64,000 bases of DNA, taken from Serripes groenlandicus (Eukaryota > Mollusca > Bivalvia > Cardiida > Cardiidae). The translations under genes and the position numbers were made by a program. Where the stretch lies: NCBI GenBank assembly GCA_031761405.1, contig JASEVX010000003.1, positions 20,697,849 to 20,761,848 of the forward strand. The letters run 5' to 3'. Positions 35,481-46,655 of the stretch are shown piece after piece. Position 1 is the first letter of the stretch, and every line of letters starts with the position of its first letter. The notes beneath the pieces are model-generated. The model did no database searches and was not told where the DNA came from. It saw only the letters and a program-made list of their open reading frames with translations.

Positions 35481-35680
35481 NNNNNNNNNNNNNNNNNNNN
35501 NNNNNNNNNNNNNNNNNNNNNNNNNNNNNNNNNNNNNNNNNNNNNNNNNNNNNNNNNNNNNNNNNNNNNNNNNNNNNNNNNNNNNNNNNNNNNNNNNNNN
35601 NNNNNNNNNNNNNNNNNNNNNNNNNNNNNNNNNNNNNNNNNNNNNNNNNNNNNNNNNNNNNNNNNNNNNNNNNNNNNNNN
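35481..35680. other. Assembly gap, 200 N
   Basis: Exactly 200 undetermined bases, a conventional placeholder length. The true distance is unknown, so distances across it may be wrong. It sits at the end of a compound microsatellite. Confidence 0.99.
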
Positions 35681-35944
35681 TTATTGCTCCAATTGTTCAT
35701 TAATCCCTTTTTTCGGCATTCATATGCGTTAAGTAAGAGCTATTTAAGAGTAAAAATGGTCTAAACATTGCATCTTCATAAGGGCCAATTTAATGTATGC
35801 AACACTGTTGTAACTCAAGTTACATTAGTGGTGCAATAATAAAAACAGTTCCTTCCTCATTGTTGTAATATGCAACACATTGACAACTCATCTGTTTATA
35901 CCCTTTAAAATATAACATCATAAGCTTAAACTGTCATACTAATG

Positions 35945-36023
35945 TATGGACACTCCTTCTCTCTCGCTCTCTATATCCTCTCGAGTTATATTCTCTCTCA
36001 CTCTATATATCTCTCTCTCCCTG

Positions 36024-36078
<55 letters not shown>

Positions 36079-36160
36079 TCTTATCTCTCTCTCTCTCCCT
36101 ATATATCTCTCTCTCTCTTTCTCTCTTTCTCTCTCTCCCTCATCTCTCTCATCTCTCTAA

Positions 36161-36195
<35 letters not shown>

Positions 36196-36205
36196 CTCTC
36201 CCTTG
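35945..36205 (+). repeat. (CT)n microsatellite
   Basis: A long CT/CTCTCT tract with short interruptions, on the far side of the gap from the GA tract. Confidence 0.95.
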
Positions 36206-36229
36206 AAGAAAAACAGAAAAAGAGCAGAT

Positions 36230-36313
36230 TGAAGAGAGAGACATATAGACAGACATACACTTATGTACAGAGAGGGATAGGATAGAGTGGGATAATAGAC
36301 AGAAGGAGAGAGA

Positions 36314-36351
<38 letters not shown>

Positions 36352-36375
36352 GAGAGACAGAGCGACAGGGAGAGA
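36230..36375 (+). repeat. GA-rich and (AC)n microsatellite
   Basis: 'agagaga' stretches are followed by about 18 AC repeats (36313-36346) and further GACAGA text. With the tracts before the gap it forms a rough mirror: GA-CA-GACAGA, gap, CT, then GA-CA-GACAGA. Confidence 0.9.
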
Positions 36376-36739
36376 TGAATGGAATTATTAATTGAATCAA
36401 TCGCTCTTTATAAATATCACATTATGAAATAATTTCAGGGATTTAATCACATGTAGTTGCTACTTTGTAAAATTTAACGAAATTGCAAAAATCGACCAAA
36501 TGGCTATACGTGATGTGCATTTTTTCCAATGATAACCTTAACAATAGATCAAATAAAGTATGTGTAAAGGGAAAAACAATATATCTTTTCAAATGATAGG
36601 AACAACATATTAATGAAGCATTATGTGATACCAATGTTACAAGGGTTTACCTTTGGACATGTTTTGGGACACCCTGTATTTGTAATACACGCATAGATAT
36701 CTTAACCACTCAAAATATGTTTATCTATGTTTTTTACAG

Positions 36740-36805
36740 AACACAACACAGAAGAAGTAATACGCCAATATGGCTTTGTCGCGGACCTGAAGAGGTGTGA
36801 ACCAG
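36740..36805 (+). CDS. Exon of small split gene, copy B (upstream exon)
   Basis: A strong acceptor with a polypyrimidine run (atgttttttacag) precedes a 66-nt segment ending at a donor (CAG|gtatga). Read in phase 2-in it gives HNTEEVIRQYGFVADLKRCEP and leaves one base (phase 1 out). The exon at 38533 accepts exactly that phase, and so does the last exon. One Cys is near the end (RCEP), next to a Cys at the start of the following exon. The counterpart in copy A would lie before the window. I do not recognise the family. Earlier exons with the start codon and any signal peptide were not found upstream (microsatellites, gap). Moderate confidence as an exon, low for function. Confidence 0.5.
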
Positions 36806-37329
36806 GTATGAGACAAACTATGATTTTTGAAAACCCCTTATGCACATGCCGACACAGTTTGATACATCTGAAGAAAATTTATGAAAACTCTCTGCCAAAA
36901 GGAGAAATTACTTTATAATGAACAACGTCATATTTCGCCATACTTTTTTCAATAAATATTCCTTTATTGGTATATTTTATTTGTTAACTTAAATTTTCAA
37001 AGTTAAATGTATTTGGCGGGGGAGTTGATTTTTTTTTAAATATATGTCTTTTTAGGTATGACTGCTTTGAGAGATCTTGTAAGAAAAGTAATATTTTGAG
37101 TGTTGTAATCATATTGAATGATAACGGAACATTATGTAAAAATGAGAAATTGCTTTTATGTATGTGCTTTTATTGATTGGTTGGAGATTACAACAGTTTT
37201 CCTGTTATATCAAAAGGTAAAATGATATATTTCTATATATAAGAGTATCTAGCGATCGAAAGACCGGGACGGTTTAATGACCATTGAAGATAATCATTTG
37301 AAAAGATTGACCTGACACTGACCGTTGTG
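36806..37329. other. Intron-like AT-rich DNA, no other feature
   Basis: This lies between the exon at 36740-36805 and the satellite. No repeat or motif was recognised. Confidence 0.4.
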
Positions 37330-38480
37330 CAAATATTCTATTCTAGTATGCATGCGTTTTCATGAAATTTAAACTGTGGGAATTATCTTGCAATTTGAAT
37401 TTTTCATAATGCTGATCACAAATATGTTGAACACTCATGTACGGTAAAAATAGTTACAAATTTGTAAATAAGTTAGTATATTATATTCTAGTATGCATGC
37501 ATTTGCATAGACTGATTTAAAGTGTGTGAATGATATTACAATTTGGGTTTTCAAAAAGTGTATGAAACACAATTAGTAAACACTTTTGTTTGAACACACA
37601 TGAACGTCAAAATAGTAAACATTTTGTAAGTCAGAAAGTAAGTAAGTAATTATATACTATTCTAGTATGCATGCATTTTCATAAAATTTAAACTGTGTGA
37701 ATGATCTTACAATTTGGGGTTTTATAATGCTGATCACAAAACTGTTGAAACACACATGTACGTCAAAAGAGTAAACACTTTGTAAGTAAGTAAGTAAGTA
37801 AGTATATTAAAGTCCAGTATGCATGCATTTTCACAGAATTTAAACTGTGTGAATGATCTTACAATTTGGGTTTTCAAAATGTTGATCACAAATGTATTGA
37901 TCATACATGTACGTCAAAATAGTAAACAATTTGTAAGTAAGTAAGGAAGCAAGTAAGTATATCGTATTCTAGTATGCATGCATTTTCATAGAATTTAAAC
38001 TGTATAAATTATCTTACAATTTGTGGTTTTATAATGCTGATCACAAATTTGTTGAACACACATGTACGTCAAAATAATAAACATTTTGTAAGTAATAAGT
38101 ATATTAAATGTTTGTAAGCAGGCATTTTCATAGAATTTAAACTGTGTGAATTATCTTACAATTTGGGTTTTTATAATGCTGAGTAAAGAGTAAGTAAGTA
38201 AGTAAATAAGTAAGTAAGTATATTATATTCTAGTATGCATGCATTTTCACAGAATTTAAACTGTGAATTATCTTACAATTTGGGTTATCAAAATGCTATT
38301 CACAAATATGTTGAACACACATGTACGTCAAAATAGTACACAATGAGTAAGTAAGTATATAGTATCTAGTATGCATGCATTTTCATAAAATTTAAACTGT
38401 GTGAATGATCTTACAATTTGGGCTTTCAAAAATTTTATGAAACACACATGAACATCAAATAGTAAACACATTTACAAAAG
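37330..38480 (+). repeat. ~150-bp satellite array with GTAA microsatellite, copy B
   Basis: About eight units start with 'tattctagtatgcatgc' near 37338, 37488, 37657, 37810, 37968, 38100 (diverged), 38228 and 38362. They are separated by (GTAA)n of varying length. Units also contain 'aatttaaactgtgtgaat', 'atcttacaatttggg' and 'cacatgtacgtcaaaatag'. The array lies inside the intron between the first two exons. Confidence 0.9.
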
Positions 38481-38532
38481 GTCAGGATCAGGTAGATATT
38501 GTCGAGTAATAAGTGTTTGTATTTCATTTCAG

Positions 38533-38601
38533 GCGTATGTATACCGGATGATAACATCCACAGCATTTGGGCCCACGGGAGGTCCGAGAGAAGACCAGAA
38601 G
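38533..38601 (+). CDS. Exon of small split gene, copy B (internal exon)
   Basis: A 69-nt segment lies between acceptor ttcatttcag and donor GAAG|gtaggt. Entered in phase 1 it reads VCIPDDNIHSIWAHG then a charged SERRPE, and exits in phase 1, so it is a symmetrical 1-1 exon of the kind common in extracellular proteins. Copy A (1141-1208) preserves CxPDxNxHS with conservative changes. Both its phases match the neighbouring exons at 36740-36805 and 44661-44725, which is the main support for the model. Another frame is also open in B but has a stop in A. Function unknown. Confidence 0.5.
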
Positions 38602-38842
38602 GTAGGTGCTATACACTAGCTTAAACATAAACGTAAAAGGGATTGTATTTGGAAACTATGCATGTATTTCCATATATGATGTGAACTTGTGGTATGTGTT
38701 TCGTGGTAAATTTCACCGGAAAGACTAACATAGTTAATAGTAAGCTCATGCAGTACAATTTCGTCTCTATAAAATGATTTATTCATACACATACTACTAA
38801 AATAGAATCGATTTGGTATTACATTGCTTAGTTATTACCTTA

Positions 38843-39772
38843 AGGATGTACTGAACTGAGAAGCGGATTATTTATAAAATTTAATTTTGTGTTACATTAT
38901 TATTAACTCTTCTGATGCAAATGTCAATTAAAACATGCATAGTCAATATGCCTTTTCATTATGTTTCAAAATTTCAAATATATTGGATTTAATTTGTTTG
39001 AGATAAAGAGCGAAATATTTTTCGTGAGCCTTCCAAGCTCTATCCTGACGCCATGGTTGATTATATAATATAGCTGGGTAAAAAGAACATATCAAAATCC
39101 ATGTGTGCAATTTTTAACTTTTATGGTATCATATGCTTTTGAAAATTAGTAGAAAATATTCGAATACTTTATTACAATTGAAGATATGTTTGAAAAATTA
39201 AATAAATATATATTCATATTTTAACAATTTCTAAACAAGGGAGGTAATTCAAATACGAACAACTCAAAAATTTGATCAGCGACATATACTTTTATTTTCA
39301 AATATTGATACACGATATTAATTTCCATGATCTGGAGAAGTTTTAGGAAGAGTTAAATATTATAAATATGGTAAATTTCTTATTTTAATGTTTTGAACCT
39401 GTCTGTTCTTACACCTGACAAATATCGGTTCTCATTTTGGCAAAAAGAAACGTCTATTTTGGGGGTATAATTACAACATATCATATTAACTTCTAAAGAT
39501 CTGGATAATATAAACTCAGAATGTGATTCAAATCACAAGGAAACAGAAAAATAGCTGATCATCTTTCAAATATTGGTAATTTGCATTGAAATAACAACAA
39601 AAAAAATACATACCATAAGGCTTTCATAAACGAATCTAGCATAAAATAAAGCACAGCAACATACCATGTTTGTGAGTGTTTTTTTATTATCCATACATCG
39701 AACTTACAAAATAAAAATGTTAAAAAAAATGTTAAATATCATAACAAATCACTTCTCAATTCAGTACATCTT
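38843..39772. mobile_element. 930-bp non-autonomous PIF/Harbinger-like transposon
   Basis: The ends AGGATGTACTGAACTGAGAA and (reverse complement) AAGATGTACTGAATTGAGAA are inverted repeats, continuing to about 26 bp. TTA flanks both sides (38840-38842 and 39773-39775). Copy A has the empty site with a single TTA ('ctttaagtaac', near 1506), which fixes the boundaries. The TTA duplication points to PIF/Harbinger. The interior is AT-rich without a transposase. Confidence 0.8.
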
Positions 39773-39889
39773 TTAGTAACACTATGATGTCCAAAACGTG
39801 GGAGTCTCTGTTATTGTTTTGGTCCATCATTGAAACTATGTATAAGCTGTATTCTCTTCTATATTAGAACCTTGATAAACATTATTTTG

Positions 39890-40505
39890 TTGTAAAACTT
39901 GTACTGAGAATAAAACAAACTTTGTAAAAAAACTGATAACAACAGTTTACCCTTTTAGAATTAGCTGTATGTACTCATCATAAAACTTAAGGAATAGTGT
40001 TGCATGTTGGCATATAACAGTTTTCCAATTGTGTGCAAAGTAGTGAAAGATTTTATTCAATAATAATGCAACTTCACAGAATGTGTCACCATCGATCTGC
40101 TCTTCATCAATGACAAATTTTAAGTTTATTTCTAACAGTGTTTGATGAAACTGTAGGAAACTGATTAGAACTTTGGGATGTAAGAAAGCTTCTCAATTCC
40201 CGACTCATTTTGTTCTTTATTGATATGTCATAAAGGTTAACCCTTTCTTAAATGCATTTGCATTTGCAAAAGACGGACTTTGAAAGCGCTGTGTTTCCTA
40301 TATTAAGGCCATTGCTTGAACTTTGTAAGCTTTGTTAAAAAACTGATTACAACATTTTTCCCGTTTAGAATTGACAAGTCCTGGAAATGTAACTTAATGC
40401 AACAGTGTTGGAAGTTGACATAACAGTTTTCCAATCCGACTTTGCAAAGTAGTGAAACATCACTGAATGTGAACACTGATTAGAATACTTTGGGGTGTAA
40501 GACCA
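39890..40505 (+). repeat. Imperfect direct repeat pair (~400-bp spacing)
   Basis: Shared phrases are 'aactttgtaa..aaaactgat.acaac', 'ttttagaatt', 'cataacagttttccaat' with 'gcaaagtagtgaaa', and 'aactgattagaactttgg'. They appear first at about 39910-40190 and again at 40318-40505. Confidence 0.6.
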
Positions 40506-40827
40506 AACTATTTAATGTCAGTTTTATAATTATAGTTTAATTTGTCAGCTTCTTTTCATGTAATTCTGCAAGTGTATGAGAAATACATTGGTCAACGAAA
40601 GTATGTTTTTAAAAAAGAGTACGAAAATTTATTGAAAAAAGAAAATAATTCTGCTTTTCTCAATATATTTAAATTAAGTAAAGCCTTCATGTCATAAGTT
40701 GTCTTCATTTTGGTAAGTGCTAAATTAGAAGAAAAATGTATAACATTTAATTTCCAGTCTCTGTAATTGACAAACAAACATAATCATTTGCTTTCCATAT
40801 GACAAATTATTATTAACATTTTTTTAG

Positions 40828-41040
40828 AACGCTGTGGTCTGTGAAGCCAGGTGTTGTGAGTTCAAACACGGGCTTGGCTAACATTACTTACTTTGACAAA
40901 AGTCAATGCAAGAAGTGCCATTCGTCACCCAACAATGAGATTACAGTCAGTGTGGAAAAGTAGCCAGTTGTTTAAAACAATGCCGTGTGGTCTACTTGTG
41001 TGAGAGAGCCGGAAAACAATATGGAGACTTTGTTATAACT
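40828..41040 (+). mobile_element. Diverged tRNA-type SINE
   Basis: A B box ('gagttcaaacacggg') is followed by the family's body: 'gccattcgtcacccaacaat', 'acagtcagtgtggaaaagt', 'gtgtgagaga'. The tail motif is lost. It is found only in copy B. Confidence 0.65.
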
Positions 41041-41537
41041 GCAAATTGTTTTTAAATACAACCAAATCAATATACCACAAAGTAAGGGTATGGGACATAA
41101 CAAAGTGCCTTATCTGACTAATCTAGAGTCTTTTTACAAGTCTTGATTTGAAATATGTTTGGATGTTTCCAAATGTATCTCTTCAAGACTCTGGCAGATG
41201 AAATCAAATCTGTGTCATGTGGAATTAACAGATAAAATGGATGGTATACAGGAGGTATTATCTGCATTCTGCATAAACTGATCAAGTCAGCAAATTTCTG
41301 TTCTCTGATTGGTACTGATTGGTACACTATTACTCTTCATTGACTTAACTGTAAGAAGAAATGTTCAGGAGGATCTGATCAGAATCTTTTGAAAAGATCC
41401 ACTTCGATTTCTTCACCATTGTGAATTGTTTTGTAAAAATAGAAGGTGGATTGTTCTGTTGTCAGTCTTATTAGTTTTATTATATTCCAAGTGACCTTTT
41501 GATCTTCAGTGTCCTTCAAACTGGGTGTGATTAGTTT
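41041..41537. other. B-only DNA upstream of the DIRS relic, no gene seen
   Basis: The frames 41118-41327 and 41379-41561 (minus) lack recognisable domains. This may be an unrecognised part of the adjacent retroelement. Confidence 0.35.
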
Positions 41538-42780
41538 GTGCATCTGGGTCTGATGGCACATGATGTTTGGTTAACGAATGTAAACAACTTTGAGTTCAAT
41601 GCTATTCTTCTAGCCCTCATTAAATTATCTGTTTTATATCGACGGACACTGATGTCTCCTACATTCGCAGACAAGGGGACACTTATTGCATCCTTCTGTT
41701 TCTGGAGACCTGGAAACCCTTTCAGTGGTGCAAGTCGATGTCGTTTGTACTTCAAGTCAAACATGCACCTGGCAGACCGATTATCTCGTCAGAACACTGT
41801 CCTATCTGCAGAATGGACTCTGAATCAGGTAGTCATTCACTGCCTATTTTTACACTTTAGGACTCCTTTTGTGGACCTCTGTGCCACCAAATTGAATCCA
41901 CTTTTGTCACCTTATGTGTCTGCGATGTACGACCCCTTAGTTTGGGATGTGGATGCACTGTTCCGCAATTGGATTTTTCTGCTCGGGTATAGATGCCTTT
42001 TCCCTATTTATATTGGTCCCAGTTTTCCTCCAGAAAATCCTGCAGTCACAACAGTTCAGGATCATTCTGATTGCTCGTTTTGTACTTAGAGGTTGTGGTT
42101 CAACAAGTTTCTTGTCCGTCCTTGCATATTTTCCTTGTCGCCTTCCTCTTGTTTCAACAAACAGGTCGGCGTCTTCATCCCTACCCGTCTACGCTGCACC
42201 TTCAGGTTTGGATGTTATCCAGCGTGTTATTAGAGAGAAACAATTTTCTGAAAAGGTTGCCTCTCTCATTGCGGAGTCTACGTGAGCTTCCATTAAAATC
42301 ATTTATAATGCTAAGTTGTCAGTCTATACAGAGTATTGTACTGCAAGGGTCAATACATCTAGAGTCTCCCTCTGTTACGACTTTGGCAAATGTCATTCTT
42401 TTTCTGGTTGAGGAAACTGATTTTGCCGTGACCACCATTAAAGGCTAATGCTTGATGCTCTCTTATACTCATAAGTTCAGAGGGGGAGAGAGTATTGTGT
42501 CTTATCCCTATTTCTCATAACTTATGCGTTCCTTTGGGATCTGTCCTGTTTTCTTTGAAATCAGCTTCTCTGAAAGTGGTGACTTTTAAGACAGATTTGT
42601 CTAGCTTTTGCCACCGCTAGGCTTCATGCCGTTTTGGTTGAAGAAGGCTTTCTAAGGCTTAATCCTTCTCACTGTCCTGTTTCCTTTTATGTCAGCTATG
42701 TTTCTTAGAATCAGCTGGATTCTGTTCTGCCGGAACATATTTTAGTCCCTATTCTGGTTTCTCAGATTTGGACAGGGTTC
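41538..42780 (+). pseudogene. Decayed DIRS-like retroelement: RNase H and tyrosine-recombinase region
   Basis: The first frame (41538-42089) reads NNFEFNAILLALIKL, then HLADRLSRQNTVLSAEW, FVDLCATKLNPLLSPYVSA and DPLVWDVDALFRNW. These match the RNase H and following block of DIRS-type polyproteins ('ADxLSR..EW', 'VDLFAT..N', 'DP.AW.VDAL'). A frameshift leads into 42174-42450: LDVIQRVIREKQFSEKVASL, KLSVYTEYC, then VTTLANVILFLVEET and TIKG, resembling the N-terminal core-binding part of a DIRS tyrosine recombinase. 'SLKSASLKVVTFKTDLS' text follows near 42560. The catalytic RHR-Y region is not visible. DIRS elements lack a DDE integrase. This copy is dead. Confidence 0.65.
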
Positions 42781-43455
42781 TTTCTAGGTAGGAAGAATCA
42801 AACTGATTATTTTCTCCCTGTCCAAAAATCTTTAAATAGAAATAGTAAATAAGCAATTATCAAAGTGATAAGGAGCAGGTTTTGTTACCCATAGGGCAAT
42901 GTGTACACAGATGTTGATTTAGACAATTAGAGAAACTGATAACATAACAAACTTTAATAGTTGACATTGTGGAAAAGGGAAAAATTGTTCATCAGAAGAT
43001 ATTCCTGTAAATGTCCACCGTGTCCTAAAGTTAGACCTTAAATATTGTAATTTGGCAATATCTGATTTTGTTTGTGTATATTTACTTCAGGTTAAATTTA
43101 AAAAAAAAAAAAATATTCTTAGGGTCTCAGAACTTATCAGACTTCAATGATGAGTATAATAAGAAATATTCCAATACAATCTTACAAATGCTTTAAATTC
43201 AGCCTGAGACTGATATTCTGCATAACTCTGGGCATTAAAAGGGATACAGTAAAAACTAGGAAATGCAGTGTGGACTGGTATACACTGGTAGTAGAAGCCC
43301 CAAAAGTAAGCTTTTTATAACATGGCTCATTATAAGTTCAACCCTTTCCCATCTGCAAATGTGTTTTGATACATTTGTAGCGGAGGATTTATGAAACAAT
43401 TGTTAAAAAAAGAGTTACCACAATGTTTTCATTATTATATTCTCTTTATATAGAG
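42781..43455. other. B-only AT-rich DNA, no gene seen
   Basis: No frame above 60 codons and a poly-A run at 43100-43113. It may be the 3' flank of the DIRS relic. Homology to copy A resumes at about 43460. Confidence 0.4.
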
Positions 43456-43664
43456 ATTTTCCTTATTTTTGCCTGAATGGAGGGATGTGGTGATCTGATA
43501 TTGTACATTACTGCGAACTTTTCGCATAGACGGATTCATACTTTATTTTGGAAATTTTGACATTAAAAGTAGCGCTAATTAAAAGCAGACCAAATGACTT
43601 TGCTGTATGTATATAAAATCAGGTTGTCTCGAATTGTCCCTTTACATTTAAATATTCTATACAA

Positions 43665-43862
43665 TCGGTTGATTGATTGATCGGGGTTTAACGCCGTTTT
43701 CAAAAAATAATCAGTCATATAACGGTGGCCCAGTTTACCTACTCATATGTTTCCTGGTTTTCTCACACCAGTACCCCACACAACATACTCTCCAAGCAAC
43801 TGGCTGCTTTTCCACATAGACTGTTAGCCCACTTTGAAAGACGAATGACGCTTGCACACTAA
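43665..43862 (-). mobile_element. tRNA-type SINE, 5'-truncated, copy B
   Basis: Orthologous to 1917-2108: same orientation, same truncation and same flanks, with only a few substitutions. It lies in the last intron of the split gene. Confidence 0.75.
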
Positions 43863-44660
43863 TTATTAAAGCTCTATTTTTTATATATCTTGGTGTTGAT
43901 AAATATCATCGTTTAGTCATATCATATCCAGGCAGCAACTGCCTATACAATTTAAAGAATGCGGTTTTTATTTTTAAACAGTTTCATATTTAATTAGTCA
44001 ATTTGCTTTTGATTTATAGAAGCCTTTATAAAGACAAGGGAAATAACTCGAGCTCAACGGCTGTAGTTATGCATTGTGTTATATGCCTGCGTTTATTATA
44101 AGTAAACCGTGTAAATTGAATTGATATGTATTCATCACGCGACATTAAGACCTGTAGTTAAACGTTCACAAGTAATATCCGTGTAAATTGAACTGATATG
44201 TCAGTGAACACTATATAATTGTGTCTGTGTAAACTGTCATTGCTGTCTATTCATCACGCGACAATAACACCTCCTACAGTTAAACGTTCATAAGTATTAT
44301 CCGTGTAAGTTGAACGATCGCAGTCACGGCGCTGATATAGGTCAGTGAACACTATATAATTGTGTCTGTGTAAAGCGAACTTGTTTAGTATTCGTTGTGT
44401 GACAGTTTTTACATTTACCATACCAACATCTTGTTTGAAGAAGTAATACTAAATTAAACTATCATTGGTTATAGCACCTAGCTTAATATGCATACATGTA
44501 CATGTATTTTAACGACTTTGTTTATATGCGAGTCTCCCTGGGTGAAAAGGGGTGTCCCAGTAAATTATGTAGTTTTGCTCCAATTCCTTTTTTAATGCGC
44601 GGACTGGTCGCTGCAGTAAGACTATTTTTCACTTGACGAGGTTCATTTGTATATTTTCAG

Positions 44661-44725
44661 GACAGATCAGATGTCCAAGTCTTCCGACAACAACTACTGC
44701 ACAACAACAACAACAGCAACACTAA
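44661..44725 (+). CDS. Terminal exon of small split gene, copy B
   Basis: Acceptor tatattttcag. Entered in phase 1, as the exon at 38533-38601 requires, it reads QIRCPSLPTTTTA, six Gln, His and TAA (44723-44725). The Cys-Pro segment followed by Thr and Gln runs could be a secreted or mucin-like end, but this is inference. Read in phase 0 the segment stays open to TGA after NSNTKP, as in copy A, so the frame rests on the exon phases. The intron before it (about 6 kb) has absorbed several transposons. ATTAAA follows at 44879. Confidence 0.5.
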
Positions 44726-44878
44726 ACCATGAGCGAAATTGACATATATTTTGTTTAAATAGTTCATTTTATATTGTAACATTCTTAAAGACATAACCGG
44801 GAGTTGCGCGCCCGCATCCTTTTGTACAATACTTTCTGACCAATTGTAACATTTGGCTCATCTTTGTGCATTTTAAAC

Positions 44879-44884
44879 ATTAAA
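44879..44884 (+). promoter_or_regulatory. Candidate poly(A) signal ATTAAA, copy B
   Basis: It lies about 155 nt after the stop of the terminal exon and is conserved with 3243-3248, but sits in an A-rich run. Confidence 0.35.
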
Positions 44885-44918
44885 AAAAATAAAAAATAGT
44901 GAAAACTTATTGATTTTT

Positions 44919-46310
44919 AACCAGGTTCTTCAAAGGAAAAATCTGGTTATTAGTTTGGCGAGGTCGGCGGGCGGGCGTCAACTTTCCTTGTCCGGACCAT
45001 AACTTTGCCATGCATAGAGATATTTTCAAATAACTTGGCACAAATATGCACCATATCAAGACGATGTGGCAAATACAAAAAAAAATCTGTATATTCAAGG
45101 TCAAGGTCACAGTGATAAGAAATAGACTTTAATTGAACTGTTCTTGTCCGGACCATAACTTTGTCATGCATAGAGATATTTTCAAATAACTTGGCACAAA
45201 CATGCACCATATCAAGACGATGTGCCAAATGCAAAAAAAAATCTGTAGATTCAAGGTCAAGGTCACAGTGATAAGAAAAAGACTTTAATTGAACTTTTCT
45301 TGCCCGGACCATAACTTTGTCATGCATAGAGATATTTTCAAATAACTCGGCACAAACATGCACAATATCAAGACGATGGCACAAATATGAACTATATCAA
45401 TATGATGTGTCACATGCAAAACGTTTGTCTGTAGCTTCAAGGTCAAGGTCACAGTGACAACAAATAGACATCAGTTGACTTTTCTTGTCCGGACAATAAC
45501 TTTTTCATCCATAGAGATATTTTCAAATAGCTTGGAACAGATATACACCATATCAAGACGCTGTGTCATATGAACAATTTATGTGTTTAGCTTCCAGGTC
45601 AAGGTCACAATGACAGAAAATATACTTTTCTTTAAAAAAAAATGTTCAGACCATAACTTTACCATGCATATAGATATTTTCAAATAACTTCGCGCAAATA
45701 TGCTCCATATTAAATAACTTGGCAATTTAAAAGAATATAGCATAGATATGCATTATATCAATACAATGTGTTGCATATAAATATTTTATCTATATTATTG
45801 TAATTTCACCCTATTTTGCAATGAGCATATTTCATAAACTTGTAACTCAAGCATCTAACTTCAACAACAATATTTCTATTACATGCTCAAATTGAGTAAG
45901 TTTCATAACCTCGGGCCCTGGATCTAGTCTGTTTGCAAAGGCATAAACGCGTTACTATCAAGTAAAGGTTTAATGCAGATCACTGATTATCAACCTGACA
46001 TTAGGGATCCTAAAATGTGGCTGCTTACAACAAAAGGTTGCTTAATATCTGTTATCTATTATATGTTCTTAATAAATGAGGCCATCAACACACGATTGAC
46101 TGTATTGAACTGATATTTGTTAGATAAAATTGTGATATATTTAATTGACAAAGTAATATGATTATTCATCAATAGAAATATTCCCTGTTACTTGAATTAA
46201 TAGCTTTGATTAACTATTAACAGAAATATTTGACAGATCTGTTAATTCCTAATCAAACACCTTCCATTATAGAAAACCTGGTTTCATGGAATTTCCATGT
46301 CTTGTTTATT
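44919..46310 (+). mobile_element. Mobile element with ~155-bp internal array, B-only
   Basis: It starts with a hairpin (AACCAGGTT..AATCTGGTT) and 'ggcgggcgggcg', and ends with AACCTGGTT plus a CATGGAA-T-TTCCATG palindrome. Copy A lacks the whole segment. Inside are five units of 'tgtccggaccataacttt', 'catgcatagagatattttc', 'aaataacttggcacaaa' and TCAAGGTCAAGGTCACA, at about 44990, 45147, 45302, 45487 and 45650. The minus frames 44907-45110 and 44950-45384 translate this array and are not genes. The AACCAGGTT-type end is, from memory, common in molluscs. Confidence 0.75.
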
Positions 46311-46589
46311 CATATTATTCTTTCTTGGTGGCTATATTTATACCTTTGATTGTATTCGCCATATATAGAGTAAAGGGTTGCCAAACAAATGATTTAAAAC
46401 TAAAAATAACATTTTGAGACATTTTTGTATATTACAAATGAAACCTAATGTCACACTTGCCAAAGTAGGGGGTATACAGAAGAAAGGCCAAGGAAACCTT
46501 TCCAAGCTTAGTTACCCCATATTTTTATTTCATATTTCTGTAGATCAGGTAATATGATATCAGCACACCAACTTTCATAAAATGTCAGC

Positions 46590-46655
46590 GTATAAAAGGA
46601 CGTACATCGGGAAAATTATGATTATCAAAGAGGTAATCGGAGACCATCGATATTT
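46590..46655 (-). repeat. Inverted ~65-bp copy of part of the conserved block
   Basis: 'gacgtacatcgggaaaatta' through 'accatcgatatt' is the reverse complement of about 47240-47305 (and 3770-3830). It lies about 600 bp from its partner in a B-only segment (46458-46900). Confidence 0.8.

Noticed and set aside
35034..36400. Frames rich in Ser-Leu, Cys-Val or Thr-His, including ones crossing the N run
   Set aside because: Simple-sequence translations of GA, CA and CT microsatellites; those across the gap contain unknown residues.
41531..41764. Minus-strand frame with many basic residues
   Set aside because: Antisense shadow of the DIRS-like RNase H frame, which has recognisable family motifs.
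44907..45384. Minus-strand repeated peptide frames (RLDMVHVCAKLFENISMH)
   Set aside because: Translation of the ~155-bp array of the B-only mobile element.
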